Source of the DNA: Sphingomonas arvum
Lineage (GTDB): Bacteria; Pseudomonadota; Alphaproteobacteria; Sphingomonadales; Sphingomonadaceae
DNA: 64,000 nucleotides
Direction: 5' to 3'
Assembly (NCBI RefSeq): GCF_026013565.1
Contig: NZ_JAPDOB010000002.1
Location: 496,001 to 560,000, forward strand
Part shown: positions 1-9,172 of the stretch, piece after piece
Numbering within the stretch: position 1 is the first letter of the stretch
Layout of the letters: every line of letters begins with the position of its first letter
Notes under the pieces: generated by a model
What the model was told of the DNA's origin: nothing
Database searches by the model: none
What the model saw: the letters and a program-made list of their open reading frames with translations, nothing else
Position numbers and translations under genes: made by a program

Positions 1-702
1 GCCCCACACGGTCTGGACGTCGTCGTCCTCGTCCAGCGTGTCGATCAGCTTGATGAGCTGCGCCGCGTCGTCCTCGCCGACCTCGACCGGGGTCTGCGGC
101 CGCCAGGCGAGCTTGGTGGCGTCGGCCTCGCCGAGGCTGCCTTCCAGCGCCTTGGCGACCTCGTGCAGGCTGTCGACGCTGGTCCAGATGCGGTGGCCGT
201 CATCGTCGCTCTCGACATCGTCGGCACCGGCCTCGATCGCCGCTTCCAGCACCTTGTCGGCGTCGCCCGCGGTCGCCGGATATTCGATCAGGCCGAGCCG
301 GTCGAAGCCGTGGCTCACGCTGCCCGATGCGCCGAGGTTGCCGCCGTTCTTGGAAAAGATCGTCCGCACGTTGGTCGCGGTGCGGTTGCGGTTGTCGGAC
401 AGCGCTTCGACGATCAGGCTCACCCCGCCGGGGCCAAAGCCCTCGTACCGGATCTCTTCATAGCTCTCAGCATCGCCCGCCGACGCCTTGTCGATCGAGC
501 GCTGGATGTTGTCCTTGGGCATGGATTGCGCCTTGGCGGCCAGCACCGCCGCGCGCAGCCGGGCGTTCATCTCCGGGTCCGGCAGGCCCATCTTGGCCGC
601 GACCGTGATCTCGCGCGACAGCTTGGAGAACATCGCCGAGCGCTTCTTGTCCTGCGCGCCCTTGCGATGCATGATGTTCTTGAATTTGCTGTGACCTGCC
701 AT
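1..702 (-). CDS. yebC: YebC/PmpR family transcriptional regulator or translation factor (3' end beyond window)
   Basis: The protein begins [20 protein letters not shown], the hallmark N-terminus of the YebC family, followed by the conserved stretch around residues 39-70 ([13 protein letters not shown] and [10 protein letters not shown]). The frame stays open to the window edge at codon 234, so about 10-15 residues of a typical family member of near 245 are missing. YebC proteins are described as DNA-binding regulators and, more recently, as ribosome-associated factors that help with difficult peptide motifs; the sequence does not decide between these roles. The gene follows gapR by 14 bases on the same strand, so the two are probably co-transcribed. 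Confidence 0.95.
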   Translation of the reverse strand, partial: MAGHSKFKNIMHRKGAQDKKRSAMFSKLSREITVAAKMGLPDPEMNARLRAAVLAAKAQSMPKDNIQRSIDKASAGDAESYEEIRYEGFGPGGVSLIVEALSDNRNRTATNVRTIFSKNGGNLGASGSVSHGFDRLGLIEYPATAGDADKVLEAAIEAGADDVESDDDGHRIWTSVDSLHEVAKALEGSLGEADATKLAWRPQTPVEVGEDDAAQLIKLIDTLDEDDDVQTVWG

Positions 703-716
703 GGCCGTTGCTCTCC

Positions 717-959
717 TTAGTGCAGGCCCAGCGCGTTGCGGTAGGTCTCAAGCAGCGCGTCCTGCTCGTCGCGGGCGTGCTTCTCCATCTTTCTGAGCCG
801 GACGATCTGGCGCATGATCTTGCTGTCGAAGCCCGTCGCCTTGGCCTCGCCGTAGACGTCCTTGATGTCGTCCGCGACACCCTTCTTTTCCTCTTCGAGC
901 CGCTCGATGCGCTCGATGAACAGCCGCAGCTGCTCTGCCGAGACGTTGTCGTCCGCCAT
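717..959 (-). CDS. gapR: GapR-like nucleoid-associated protein (DUF2312)
   Basis: An 80-residue, highly charged, largely helical protein with the core pattern [20 protein letters not shown] followed by [10 protein letters not shown] and a basic stretch ([20 protein letters not shown]). This matches the DUF2312 family, whose Caulobacter member GapR is an essential alphaproteobacterial protein that wraps overtwisted AT-rich DNA ahead of replication and transcription. It is close to full family length. It starts 125 bases from the divergent pyk gene and lies just upstream of yebC. The family assignment is firm; the DNA-binding role comes from the Caulobacter homologue. Confidence 0.9.
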   Translation of the reverse strand: MADDNVSAEQLRLFIERIERLEEEKKGVADDIKDVYGEAKATGFDSKIMRQIVRLRKMEKHARDEQDALLETYRNALGLH

Positions 960-1084
960 AAACCCCGATTCCCCGCGTGAATGTCAGTTGCCCGCGGCGC
1001 ATTAGAGGAGCCGCGGGCGTTCTTACAAGCGGTTGAACCGCACGGCTCAGCGGCTATGGCCTTCCCGCAACAAGGGAGATGTGA

Positions 1085-2542
1085 GTGGCGAAGGTGGTCG
1101 GCCCGCGGGGGCGCAAGGTCAGGATCCTCGCCACGCTGGGGCCAGCGAGCGACAGCCGGGAGATGATCGCCAAGCTGATGTCCGCCGGCGCCGACGCCTT
1201 CCGCATCAACATGAGCCACGGCGACCAGCAGGCGAAGGCCCAGCTCGTTCAGGCGATCCGCTCGTTGGAAGAAGAATCCAAGCGGCCAAGTACGATCCTG
1301 TTCGATCTTCAGGGACCCAAGCTGCGGGTCGGTCGCTTCATCGACGGCTCGGCCGAAATCGCAACCGGCAGTCGCTTCCTGCTCGACCGTTCCAGCGAGT
1401 CTGGCACCGCCGAGCGCGCTGAACTGCCGCACCCCGAACTGTTCGAGGCGGTCAGCGAGGGCGACCGGCTGCTGATCGACGACGGCAAGATCAGGCTGCG
1501 CGTGGCGGCGGTCGCGCCCGAGCGGATCGAGACCATCGTCGAGGTCGGCGGCCGGATCAGCGACAACAAGGGCGTCAACGTGCCCGATGTGCTGGTGCCC
1601 ATCCCCGCTCTGACCGAGAAGGACCGCAGCGATCTGGAATTCGCATTGCAGCAGGGGGCCGACTACATCGCCCTGTCATTCGTCCAGCGGGCCGAGGACG
1701 TGGAGGAAGCGCGGCGCCTGATCGGCGACAAGGCGCTGCTGATGGTCAAGATCGAGAAACCGTCGGCGATCGAGCGGCTGGAAGGCATCCTTGCCCATGC
1801 CGATGCCGCGATGGTCGCGCGCGGCGACCTTGGCGTCGAGCTTCCACCCGAGGCAGTCCCGGCGCTGCAAAAGCGAATCGTCGCGCGCTGCCGCGAACTC
1901 GGCAAGCCGGTGGTCGTCGCGACGCAGATGCTGGAATCGATGATCCACGCGCCGACCCCGACCCGGGCCGAAGTGAGCGACGTGGCCAATGCCATCTACG
2001 ACGGCGCCGACGCGGTGATGCTGTCAGCGGAAAGCGCAGCGGGCGACTACCCGTGCGAGGCGGTGCACATGATGGACCGCATTGGCCGCACGGTGGAATC
2101 GGACTCCGCTTACGCCGAACGGGTCCACTTCACCGCCACCCCGGCCGAGCCGACCACCGCGGACGCGCTGGCCGAAAGCGCCGGTAATGTCGCCAACACG
2201 GTCGGGGTGGCAGCGATGGTCTGCTATACCAGCTCCGGCTCCACCGCCCGCCGTATCGCGCGCGAACGTGGCCCGGTGCCGTTGCTGGTGATGACCGCCA
2301 GCAAGACGGTCGCGCGCCGCATGGGCCTGGTGTGGGGTGTTCACGCGGTCCACACTCGCGACGTCGCGAGTTTCGAGGAAATGGTGGCCAAGGCCAAGCG
2401 CATGGCGCTGCGCACCAAGCTTGCCGGACCCGGCCAGCGCCTGATCATCCTCGCTGGCATCCCATTCGGCCACACCGGCTCCACCAACGTCATGCACGTG
2501 GCGCGCCTGGTTGGCGACGAGCTGGACGACTATTCCGCCTGA
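1085..2542 (+). CDS. pyk: Pyruvate kinase
   Basis: Converts phosphoenolpyruvate and ADP to pyruvate and ATP in the last step of glycolysis. The 485-residue length is normal. Visible motifs are ATLGPAS (16-22), INMSHG (41-46), the catalytic VKIEKP (Lys222, metal ligand Glu224), ARGDLGVELP (Asp248) and MLSAESAAGDYP (312-323). The start is GTG at 1085, preceded by a GGGAGA ribosome-binding site about 6 bases upstream. The 3' end overlaps the convergent nnrD by 13 bases. No allosteric class can be assigned from sequence alone. Confidence 0.97.
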   Translation: MAKVVGPRGRKVRILATLGPASDSREMIAKLMSAGADAFRINMSHGDQQAKAQLVQAIRSLEEESKRPSTILFDLQGPKLRVGRFIDGSAEIATGSRFLLDRSSESGTAERAELPHPELFEAVSEGDRLLIDDGKIRLRVAAVAPERIETIVEVGGRISDNKGVNVPDVLVPIPALTEKDRSDLEFALQQGADYIALSFVQRAEDVEEARRLIGDKALLMVKIEKPSAIERLEGILAHADAAMVARGDLGVELPPEAVPALQKRIVARCRELGKPVVVATQMLESMIHAPTPTRAEVSDVANAIYDGADAVMLSAESAAGDYPCEAVHMMDRIGRTVESDSAYAERVHFTATPAEPTTADALAESAGNVANTVGVAAMVCYTSSGSTARRIARERGPVPLLVMTASKTVARRMGLVWGVHAVHTRDVASFEEMVAKAKRMALRTKLAGPGQRLIILAGIPFGHTGSTNVMHVARLVGDELDDYSA

Positions 2543-3414
2543 GCTCCTTGCGGGAACAGCAGGGCGGGGATCTCGCCAGGCAATTCACGGGCCAGATAGC
2601 CGAGGGTGCCGATGCGCTCGCCCAGCCGGCGGCCCGCCTCGCCATGGCACCACACGCTCCACAACAATGCAGTAAGTGGGTCCGCGCCGCGCGCCAGCAG
2701 CCCCCCGACGATACCGGCGAGCACATCGCCTGAGCCCGAGATGCCAAGCCCCGGTCCGCCACCAGCGTAGTGGAAGGCGCGCCCGTCGGGTGCGACCACG
2801 TAGCTCTGCGTGCCCTTGACCAGCGTCACTGCATCGTAGCGATCGGCACAGCGCCGTCCGGCGCCGAGCGGGTCGGCCTGGACCTCTTCCTCGTCGCATT
2901 CAAGCAAGCTCGCCATCTCGCCCGAATGCGGCAGCAGCACCGGCGGCACCTCCGCCCGCTTGGCGGCGTCTGCACGTTTCGGCAGCGCGTGGAGCAAGGC
3001 GGCATCCAACGCGACCTTGTTGCGATTCTTGAGCACGGCGGCGGCAAGGTCGGCGCAGACCTGATTGCCCTGTAACCCCGGTCCGGCGACCACGGCGTCC
3101 GCCTTGCCCGCCCGCTCGGCCAAGTCTCGCACAGCCGACGCCGCGAAGCCGCCATCGTCGGCCTGCGCGACCCCGATCACCATCGCTTCGGGCATTGCGA
3201 AGGCCAGCTGGGGCGTGGCGCTCGCAACGGTGGCAATCTGCAGCCGACCGGCCCCGGCCCGCATCGCGGCGACCGCCGTCAACAGCGCCGCGCCCGCCAC
3301 GTCGCGGCTTCCGGCGATAACCAGGATCGACCCGCGCTGGTCCTTGTCGCCCGAGCCGACCTGGGGCAGGGGAAAGCGTTGCAGCAGGCCCGCGTCCAGC
3401 TCCTCCACGCTCAT
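2530..3414 (-). CDS. nnrD: ADP-dependent (S)-NAD(P)H-hydrate dehydratase
   Basis: Repairs hydrated NADH and NADPH by ADP-dependent dehydration. The 294-residue protein shows the ribokinase-like fold signatures of the YjeF C-terminal family: LVIAGS (31-36), AGPGL (110-114), LPHSGEMASLL (161-171) and GLGISGSGDVLAGI (222-235) with Asp230 as the expected catalytic residue. Many bacteria fuse this domain to the NnrE epimerase; here it stands alone, so an nnrE must be elsewhere if the pathway is complete. The ATG at 3414 overlaps the stop of the upstream phosphatase by 4 bases, indicating translational coupling. Confidence 0.92.
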   Translation of the reverse strand: MSVEELDAGLLQRFPLPQVGSGDKDQRGSILVIAGSRDVAGAALLTAVAAMRAGAGRLQIATVASATPQLAFAMPEAMVIGVAQADDGGFAASAVRDLAERAGKADAVVAGPGLQGNQVCADLAAAVLKNRNKVALDAALLHALPKRADAAKRAEVPPVLLPHSGEMASLLECDEEEVQADPLGAGRRCADRYDAVTLVKGTQSYVVAPDGRAFHYAGGGPGLGISGSGDVLAGIVGGLLARGADPLTALLWSVWCHGEAGRRLGERIGTLGYLARELPGEIPALLFPQGAQAE

Positions 3415-4175
3415 CGGGTGCCCGCGATCTTGTCGGGCGCGGAGGTGATCGGCGCGGCGTCCTCGACCAGGGGCGCCGCATGGTTCCACAGCCCCAGCTT
3501 GGGCGCGCAGTCGAGCTCGTGCGGCTGGAAGTCGAACGCGCAGATGCCACAGTTCAGAATCTCGGACTGCTTGTCGATTGCCAGGATCTGCGCCTCGTCC
3601 AGCTCTTCCAAAATGTAGCGCATGCACAGTACGACGACCTGATGACAGACGATCAGCACCCGCCGCTCGGCGTAATGCAGGTTGATCGAATTCATTGCCG
3701 AGCGGAGCCGCAGGATCACGTCGGCCCAGCTCTCGCCGCCCGGCGGCCGGTGGTAGAACTTGCCAAGGCGGGCGCGGTGCTGTGCCTCCTCCGGATAGCG
3801 CTCCCGGATGCCCAGCGTCGTCAATCCGTCGAACACTCCGAATTCACGCTCGCGCAGTCGCTCGTCGATGACGGTGCGCGACTTGCCGCCGGCCAGCCCA
3901 CCGGCCTCGCAGATATGCCGGGCGGTCTGCCGGGTGCGCAAATAGGGGGAGGCGAGGATCACCTCGGGCCTCTGCTCGTCCGGCAGGGCCGCGAACCAGC
4001 GTCCGGTCGCCTGCGCCTGCTCATGGCCCAGGTCTGACAGCGGCACGTCGACGTCCCGGATATCGATGCCGATGGTCGCCAGCCCCTGCGCATCCGCCCG
4101 GTCGCGGGCCACATTGCCTTGGCTCTGCCCATGCCGGACCAGGTACAACCGCTCGGGCCAATGCGACGACACCAT
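3411..4175 (-). CDS. Histidine phosphatase family protein (phosphoglycerate mutase-like)
   Basis: A 254-residue branch of the histidine phosphatase superfamily. The phospho-acceptor motif LVRHGQSQGN lies at 12-21 (His15), the second basic patch is SPYLRTRQTA (76-85), PGGES supplies Glu148, and VCHQ supplies the second catalytic His178. The conserved C-terminal section past residue 200 is longer than in simple phosphatases. The substrate cannot be told from sequence. Start at ATG 4175 has an AGGAGGAG site about 10 bases upstream. It overlaps nnrD by 4 bases, so both are likely made from one transcript, but a shared pathway is not evident. Confidence 0.85.
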   Translation of the reverse strand: MVSSHWPERLYLVRHGQSQGNVARDRADAQGLATIGIDIRDVDVPLSDLGHEQAQATGRWFAALPDEQRPEVILASPYLRTRQTARHICEAGGLAGGKSRTVIDERLREREFGVFDGLTTLGIRERYPEEAQHRARLGKFYHRPPGGESWADVILRLRSAMNSINLHYAERRVLIVCHQVVVLCMRYILEELDEAQILAIDKQSEILNCGICAFDFQPHELDCAPKLGLWNHAAPLVEDAAPITSAPDKIAGTR

Positions 4176-4261
4176 GCTCTCAGCGCTCCTCCTGCTCGGT
4201 TGTAGGACAAAGCTTGGCCGGAGAGGTTCCGGATCGCCAGCGTGGCGGGCCCGCCGCCGAA

Positions 4262-6418
4262 TTAGCGCCCGGGCAACCCTTCCGCATAGCGCATGAAGTC
4301 GCCCAGTGCGTGCTCGAGCGGGCGAAGGATCTGACCGCGGCTGGTGCCCAGCGTGTTGTCGGTCTTCTCGCCGCCGCTATCGCGGATCATGCGCGGGCTG
4401 AGGCCCGCGCGGTCCGCGATGTCGCGCGCAAGACCGTGCCAACTGATGCTGCCTTCGTTTGCGAGGTGCCAGATGCCGTGTTCGCCATCCAGCAGCAAGT
4501 CCAGCGTAGCGTGGACCAGGTCGGGCACATAGGTCGGTGAGACGACCGCATTGTCGCTGGCATGGACGTCCTCGTCCTTGGCCAATCGGTCCAGCGTACC
4601 CCACAGGAAGTTAAACCGATCCCACGGGCCGAAGAAGGCACTGGTGCGCACGATCAGCGCCTGCGGGTCGATCGCCATCACCCGGTCCTCGGCGTCCGCC
4701 TTGCTCTGGCCATACACGCAGGCCGGGCTGGTCGGATCGGGCTCAAGATAGGCGCGTCCGAGCTGGCCGTCGAATACCAGGTCGGAGGAGAAGGTAACAA
4801 ACGGAATGCCGCGCCGGTGACAGGCGGCGGCGAGCAGCTCGGGCCCGGTGGTGTTGATGGCGAAGCAGTCGTCTGGCTGATGTTCGGCCTCGGGTACCCG
4901 CACGAAGCCGGCGGTGTTGACGACCGCCCACGGATGCAGACGCTCAAGCGCCGCATCGATGCTCGCCGCGTCGGTGATGTCCATCGCCGCACGGTCAGTA
5001 ACGACATGCGCCAGGCCGCGATGCGTGCAGATGCGGCCGAACGCCTGACCCAGCGTGCCCGTAGCACCGGTGATCAGCAGCGGATGGTGGCCGAACTCGC
5101 GCGGCTCGCACGCGGACCTGCCGATGTAGAAGCGTTCCGGCCGCTGCCACCAGCCCTTGCCCTGGATGATCGGGTGCTCGACGGCCCTGCCGCCCGCCAG
5201 GGTTGCCGCCGCGCGCGCGACCATGGTCGGCCGCGGTTTGCCGCCGCGGGTATCAAAAGCGCCGACGTCGTAGATGCCCTCGCGGCGCGTGATCAGCGAG
5301 CGCCAGTCGACGTTGCCGAACAATGACCAAATGGTGACGGCGCGCACGTCTACGCCTTCGGCCCGGACCTGCTCGGCGGCCTGCCAGACCTGCTGCAGCC
5401 AGCGAACCTGCTCCTCGCGGGTGCAGCCGTGGTGGACCTCTGTGATCGCCAGCGGGATGCCGTAGCGTTCCCAGGCTTCGCGCAGCCGGGCCGCGGGCCC
5501 GACCTGATCGACCAGGTGCGGCATGCGCACGGCTTCAAGGTCGACATATTGCTCCCGCCCGTTGGAGCCGGGCTCCACATGCGGGTACAGCTCGAGCCGC
5601 TCGTCGAGGTAGCGCTCGCTGGTCAGGTAATGGTTGATGCCGATGATGTCGGGCGTCGCCTCGCCGGTGGCGAGCAAGTCAAGCAGCTCGTGCCCGGCGT
5701 GCTGCTGCAGCGTGTCGTGGAACATGTGCCCGGGCCTGACCCGGCCGGCGAGCAGGTCCATGCTGAGCCAGCGCCGCTCATTCTCGTGCCGCGCTTGGTG
5801 CTGGAGCTGCTCGGTTGCGAAGGTCTTGCCCAGATCCTCGGTGGTGACGTGCAATGCGCCCGGGTTCACCGCCCGAATAGCCCTCATCGCCAGCAGGGCT
5901 CCGGCGCATTCATTGGCGAGCGCCCGCATGAACGCGCCCCAGTCCTTCGTATGCGGGTACCAGTGGCCGTACAGGCAGGAGAAGCGGGCGGTGGTCAGCG
6001 GCTCGTTGACCGGAGTCCATTTGCCGATCCACGGGTAACGCTTGGCCACGATCGCCGCGTAGTCGGCCAGCTTGGCCGGGAAGTCGGGATCGAGCAGGTC
6101 GGTAAACCTGGGACCGGAGCCATGATGGACCAGCCCGCCAATCACCTCGACGCCGAGGTCGCGCAGCCGCCGCAGCCGCTCGTCATGCCAGGAGAAGTCT
6201 AATTCCGCGGCGGGATCGTCTCCCGCCACCCGCTCCCACACGATTGGGTAACGGACGGTGCGGATGCCGAGCTCGGCGATGGCGTCGAGATCGGCCATGC
6301 GATAGGCATGTCCCGTTTCCACCAACTGGTCGCGGTACTCGTCGCCGATCCGCACGACCGTGCATTCCACCCCGCCCCAGAGTTCGAGCGGGGTGGTGGG
6401 ATGCTTGCCTTCGATCAT
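4262..6418 (-). CDS. Fusion of GH1-type glycoside hydrolase domain and dTDP-4-dehydrorhamnose reductase-like domain
   Basis: A 718-residue two-domain protein. Residues about 10-405 resemble family 1 glycosidases: WGGVECT near the start, TPVNEP (135-140, predicted acid/base Glu139) and ITEVHHG (325-331, predicted nucleophile Glu327). Residues about 445-715 form an RmlD-like short-chain reductase: GATGTLGQ (451-458), NTAGF (501-505) and the catalytic pair Tyr569/Lys573 in YGQSK. RmlD makes dTDP-L-rhamnose, but the exact substrate here is unknown. It is 17 bases downstream of the GT-Glf gene, with GGAGAAG before the ATG, so they form an operon. Both catalytic centres look intact. Combining sugar release or transfer with nucleotide-sugar reduction in one chain is unusual. 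Confidence 0.85.
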   Translation of the reverse strand: MIEGKHPTTPLELWGGVECTVVRIGDEYRDQLVETGHAYRMADLDAIAELGIRTVRYPIVWERVAGDDPAAELDFSWHDERLRRLRDLGVEVIGGLVHHGSGPRFTDLLDPDFPAKLADYAAIVAKRYPWIGKWTPVNEPLTTARFSCLYGHWYPHTKDWGAFMRALANECAGALLAMRAIRAVNPGALHVTTEDLGKTFATEQLQHQARHENERRWLSMDLLAGRVRPGHMFHDTLQQHAGHELLDLLATGEATPDIIGINHYLTSERYLDERLELYPHVEPGSNGREQYVDLEAVRMPHLVDQVGPAARLREAWERYGIPLAITEVHHGCTREEQVRWLQQVWQAAEQVRAEGVDVRAVTIWSLFGNVDWRSLITRREGIYDVGAFDTRGGKPRPTMVARAAATLAGGRAVEHPIIQGKGWWQRPERFYIGRSACEPREFGHHPLLITGATGTLGQAFGRICTHRGLAHVVTDRAAMDITDAASIDAALERLHPWAVVNTAGFVRVPEAEHQPDDCFAINTTGPELLAAACHRRGIPFVTFSSDLVFDGQLGRAYLEPDPTSPACVYGQSKADAEDRVMAIDPQALIVRTSAFFGPWDRFNFLWGTLDRLAKDEDVHASDNAVVSPTYVPDLVHATLDLLLDGEHGIWHLANEGSISWHGLARDIADRAGLSPRMIRDSGGEKTDNTLGTSRGQILRPLEHALGDFMRYAEGLPGR

Positions 6419-6435
6419 GTCTTCTCCAGCTTGCC

Positions 6436-8811
6436 TCAGATCGCCAGGCGCAACTCCCGACTGGACGCACCTACCTTGGTGCGCGCCTCGTCGAGGCGCC
6501 GGAAGGTGGCGAGCGCCTGCCCGACGATCTGGTCCATGTTGTAGTAGCGGTAGGTGGCAAGACGCCCGACGAAGGTCACACCCGAAGTGCTGTCGGCCAG
6601 CGCCTCGTACTTCTTGAACAGCGCCTGGTTCTCCGGCCGCGGGATCGGATAATAAGGGTCACCCTCCGCGCTCGGATATTCCAGCGTGATCGTGGTGCGC
6701 GCATGCTCCTGACCGGTCATGTGCTTGTACTCGCTGATGCGCGTGTACGGCACCTCCGCGTCAGGATAGTTGACGACGGCGACGTCCTGGAACTGCTGCT
6801 TCTCGATGGTCGAGTGGACGAACCGCAGGCTGCGATAGGGCAGCTTGCCGAAGCGCCAATCGAAATATTCATCGATCGGTCCGGTGTAGATGATGTGCGC
6901 CGCACTGACCTCGTTTCGCACTTCGCGGAAGTCGGTGCCCAGCGCCTTGTCGATCAGCGGATGGTCAAGCATGCGCTCGAACATCTTGGTGTAGCCGTGC
7001 AGCGGCATGATCTGGTGCGTATCGGTGAAATAGCGGTCGTCCGTGTTGGTCCGCGTCGGAATGCGGCTGGTCACCTGCTTGTCCAGCTCCGACGGGTCCA
7101 GCCCCCACTGCTTGCGGGTATAGCCACGGAAGAATAGCTCGTAGAGCTCACGCCCCACGGCGTTGATCACCACGTCCTCCGACGTGCGGATATCCTTCAC
7201 TGGCTCCGCTCGCGATGCCAGAAAGGCGGCCGCCTCCTCGTCGTTCTTGAGGCCGGCGTTGTAGAGGGTGTTCAGCGTCGTCCGATTGATCGGTACCGGC
7301 ACCAGCTTGTCGCGGACATGCGCCAGAACGCGGTGCTCGTACGGCCGCCACTGGGTGAACTGCGACAGGTAGCTGACGATCTCGTCGCTGTTGGCGTGGA
7401 AGATGTGCGGCCCGTACTTGTGGTACAAAATGCCGTGCTCGTTGAGCTCGTCGTAGGCGTTGCCGCCGACGTGATCGCGCTTGTCGATCATCAGCACCCG
7501 GGCGCCGTGCTGCGTGGCCAGCCGCTCGGCCAGCACCGAGCCGGCGAACCCGCAACCGACGATCAGGTAATCATACTTCTTGGCGCGTGGCATGTGCGTC
7601 GCGTGGGCAGCGCCGAACGCCGGGCGCTCGATCTTGCTGGCCGGCTCGACCACCTGGTCGATCAGCGCCGCCATGCGCGCCTGCGTCGTGTCCCAGCTCA
7701 TGTCGGCCAGCGCCAGGTCGACCTCGCCCAGCCAGTCCGGATTGCTCTGGCCGATGCCGAGCATCCGCTCGCTCGCCTCAACGAACTGCTCGGCCGTGGA
7801 CGCGATGCGCACACCGGCCAGCTTCTCGTAGTGGCGCTTCACGTCCTTGATCGGCGTCGACACGACCGGCTTGCCGGCGGCCAGGTACTCGGGCGTCTTG
7901 GTCGGCGAGATGAAGCGAGTCGCCTCGTTGATGGCGAACGGCATCATCGCCACGTCCCAGTTGCCGAGATAGGACGGCAGCTCGTCGTAGCTCTTTCCGC
8001 CGAGGTAATGGATGTTAGGCCGGCGCGGCAGGTCGTCCTCGCTGATCTTCACCACCGGGCCGACCATGACCAGCTGCCAGTCGGGCCGCAGCTCCGCCAC
8101 CTGGTCCAGCAGCTCGAGGTCGATGCGCTCGTCGATAACGCCGTAGAAGCCGAGCCGTGGCCGGGCGATGTCCGTCTGGTCGGCCGGATCGGCGATGCCG
8201 CTGCGGGCCGCGCCGAAATGCTTGCGGTCGACCGACGAGGGGAAGGGATGGGCGCTGCCGTGGCGCTTCTTCTTGGCTTCGTACAGCGAATAACCGCCGG
8301 TGAAAACCAGGTCGGCCGCTTCCAGCAGTTCGGACTCGAGGTTGAGCAACTCCTGCGGCGCGAAGCGGAACGCGCTCAGTTCATCCATGCAATCATAGAC
8401 GGTGGCGAGCGCGTCCAGGTGCCGCGAGAACGGCAGCATCATGGGCGTATAATACCAGCGCACGAACTTGCCCTGCAGCGTCGACACATACTGGTCGAGC
8501 AGGCCCTTGAGCACCGTCTGCTGCTTGTCGCCCTCCAGCCCCTCGGGCAGGCGCGGCGTGACGATCGTCACCCCCGGCGCGTTCTTGGCCACCCGCACGT
8601 CCAGCGACGGGCCGTGGCCCGCCTCGGCCGGCAGCGGCTCCTCCCAGAACACCACCGGCTGCGCCTTGGCGAACCGGCTCATCAGGTGCTGCGGACGCTG
8701 GAACACGAAGTCCCACCGCAGGTGCGAAAAGCAAACAAGAGTGGTTCGCTTGTTCGAGAACGCGGGAACCGCAGACTTTGCTGACCCGGGAACGCCGACC
8801 TTCTCGAACAT
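6436..8811 (-). CDS. Fusion of glycosyltransferase domain and UDP-galactopyranose mutase
   Basis: A 791-residue protein from ATG 8811, chosen over an in-frame ATG 93 bases upstream because AAAGG precedes it and family similarity starts shortly after. Residues about 24-390 look like a GT-B glycosyltransferase of the TuaH type, with VCFSHLRWDFVFQRPQHLM near the start and the donor-site stretch SPTKTPEYLAAGKPVV (302-317). Residues about 413-785 are UDP-galactopyranose mutase: FAD motif VGCGFAG (418-424), KRDHVGGNAYD (444-454), and GRLATYRYYNMDQ (749-761). Glf makes UDP-galactofuranose; the fused transferase could consume it, though this is inference. No separate Galf transferase is nearby. Confidence 0.88.
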   Translation of the reverse strand: MFEKVGVPGSAKSAVPAFSNKRTTLVCFSHLRWDFVFQRPQHLMSRFAKAQPVVFWEEPLPAEAGHGPSLDVRVAKNAPGVTIVTPRLPEGLEGDKQQTVLKGLLDQYVSTLQGKFVRWYYTPMMLPFSRHLDALATVYDCMDELSAFRFAPQELLNLESELLEAADLVFTGGYSLYEAKKKRHGSAHPFPSSVDRKHFGAARSGIADPADQTDIARPRLGFYGVIDERIDLELLDQVAELRPDWQLVMVGPVVKISEDDLPRRPNIHYLGGKSYDELPSYLGNWDVAMMPFAINEATRFISPTKTPEYLAAGKPVVSTPIKDVKRHYEKLAGVRIASTAEQFVEASERMLGIGQSNPDWLGEVDLALADMSWDTTQARMAALIDQVVEPASKIERPAFGAAHATHMPRAKKYDYLIVGCGFAGSVLAERLATQHGARVLMIDKRDHVGGNAYDELNEHGILYHKYGPHIFHANSDEIVSYLSQFTQWRPYEHRVLAHVRDKLVPVPINRTTLNTLYNAGLKNDEEAAAFLASRAEPVKDIRTSEDVVINAVGRELYELFFRGYTRKQWGLDPSELDKQVTSRIPTRTNTDDRYFTDTHQIMPLHGYTKMFERMLDHPLIDKALGTDFREVRNEVSAAHIIYTGPIDEYFDWRFGKLPYRSLRFVHSTIEKQQFQDVAVVNYPDAEVPYTRISEYKHMTGQEHARTTITLEYPSAEGDPYYPIPRPENQALFKKYEALADSTSGVTFVGRLATYRYYNMDQIVGQALATFRRLDEARTKVGASSRELRLAI

Positions 8812-8989
8812 GCGCGTAAAACCTTTCAAAAAAGGGCAGATGATTACGACAGAACAACGGTTTGCCGAGTCGGGTTCCCGAAGCGCGGGTTCCCTGTCCG
8901 GCATGGAGTGCTGCGCTGCGGCAAACGGCTGCCGCGCTGCGCCAAGTTGTTGAACAACTTAGCTAGCGGCTCGGTTCCATCGGGCGCGC

Positions 8990-9172
8990 TTAGGCGAGCT
9001 CAGGAGTGCGCGTCCTGCTGGTCTTGCCTCCGACCCGCCCCGCCTCTGCCGCGCGGCTCCGATCATGGGCGAAGTTGCCGCCCGACGCCTTGCCGCCCTT
9101 GCTGGCGATCTCGCGCTGGCGCTGCGGGTCCATGGCCGCGAACCCACGCTTGGCCTTGCTGATCATGGTCAT
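8990..9172 (-). CDS. KGG-repeat stress-induced protein
   Basis: A 60-residue, basic, hydrophilic protein with the glycine-rich motifs KGGKASGGNF and AGRVGGKTS, typical of the KGG/con-10-like family often induced by stress or sporulation-like conditions. The start at ATG 9172 (MTMISKAKRG) is preferred because GGAAAG lies upstream; a longer start at 9217 has no visible ribosome site. It probably lacks stable structure. It sits alone between the Glf fusion gene and the divergent pccB. The molecular function of this family is not established. Confidence 0.75.
   Translation of the reverse strand: MTMISKAKRGFAAMDPQRQREIASKGGKASGGNFAHDRSRAAEAGRVGGKTSRTRTPELA

Noticed and set aside
2530-3627. A longer start for nnrD at 3627
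   Set aside because: The extra 71 residues are the histidine phosphatase gene read in another frame. ATG 3414 gives the family N-terminus and a 4-base overlap.
7318-8784. A 488-codon plus-strand frame
   Set aside because: It is antisense to the glycosyltransferase half of the GT-Glf gene and has no recognisable motifs.
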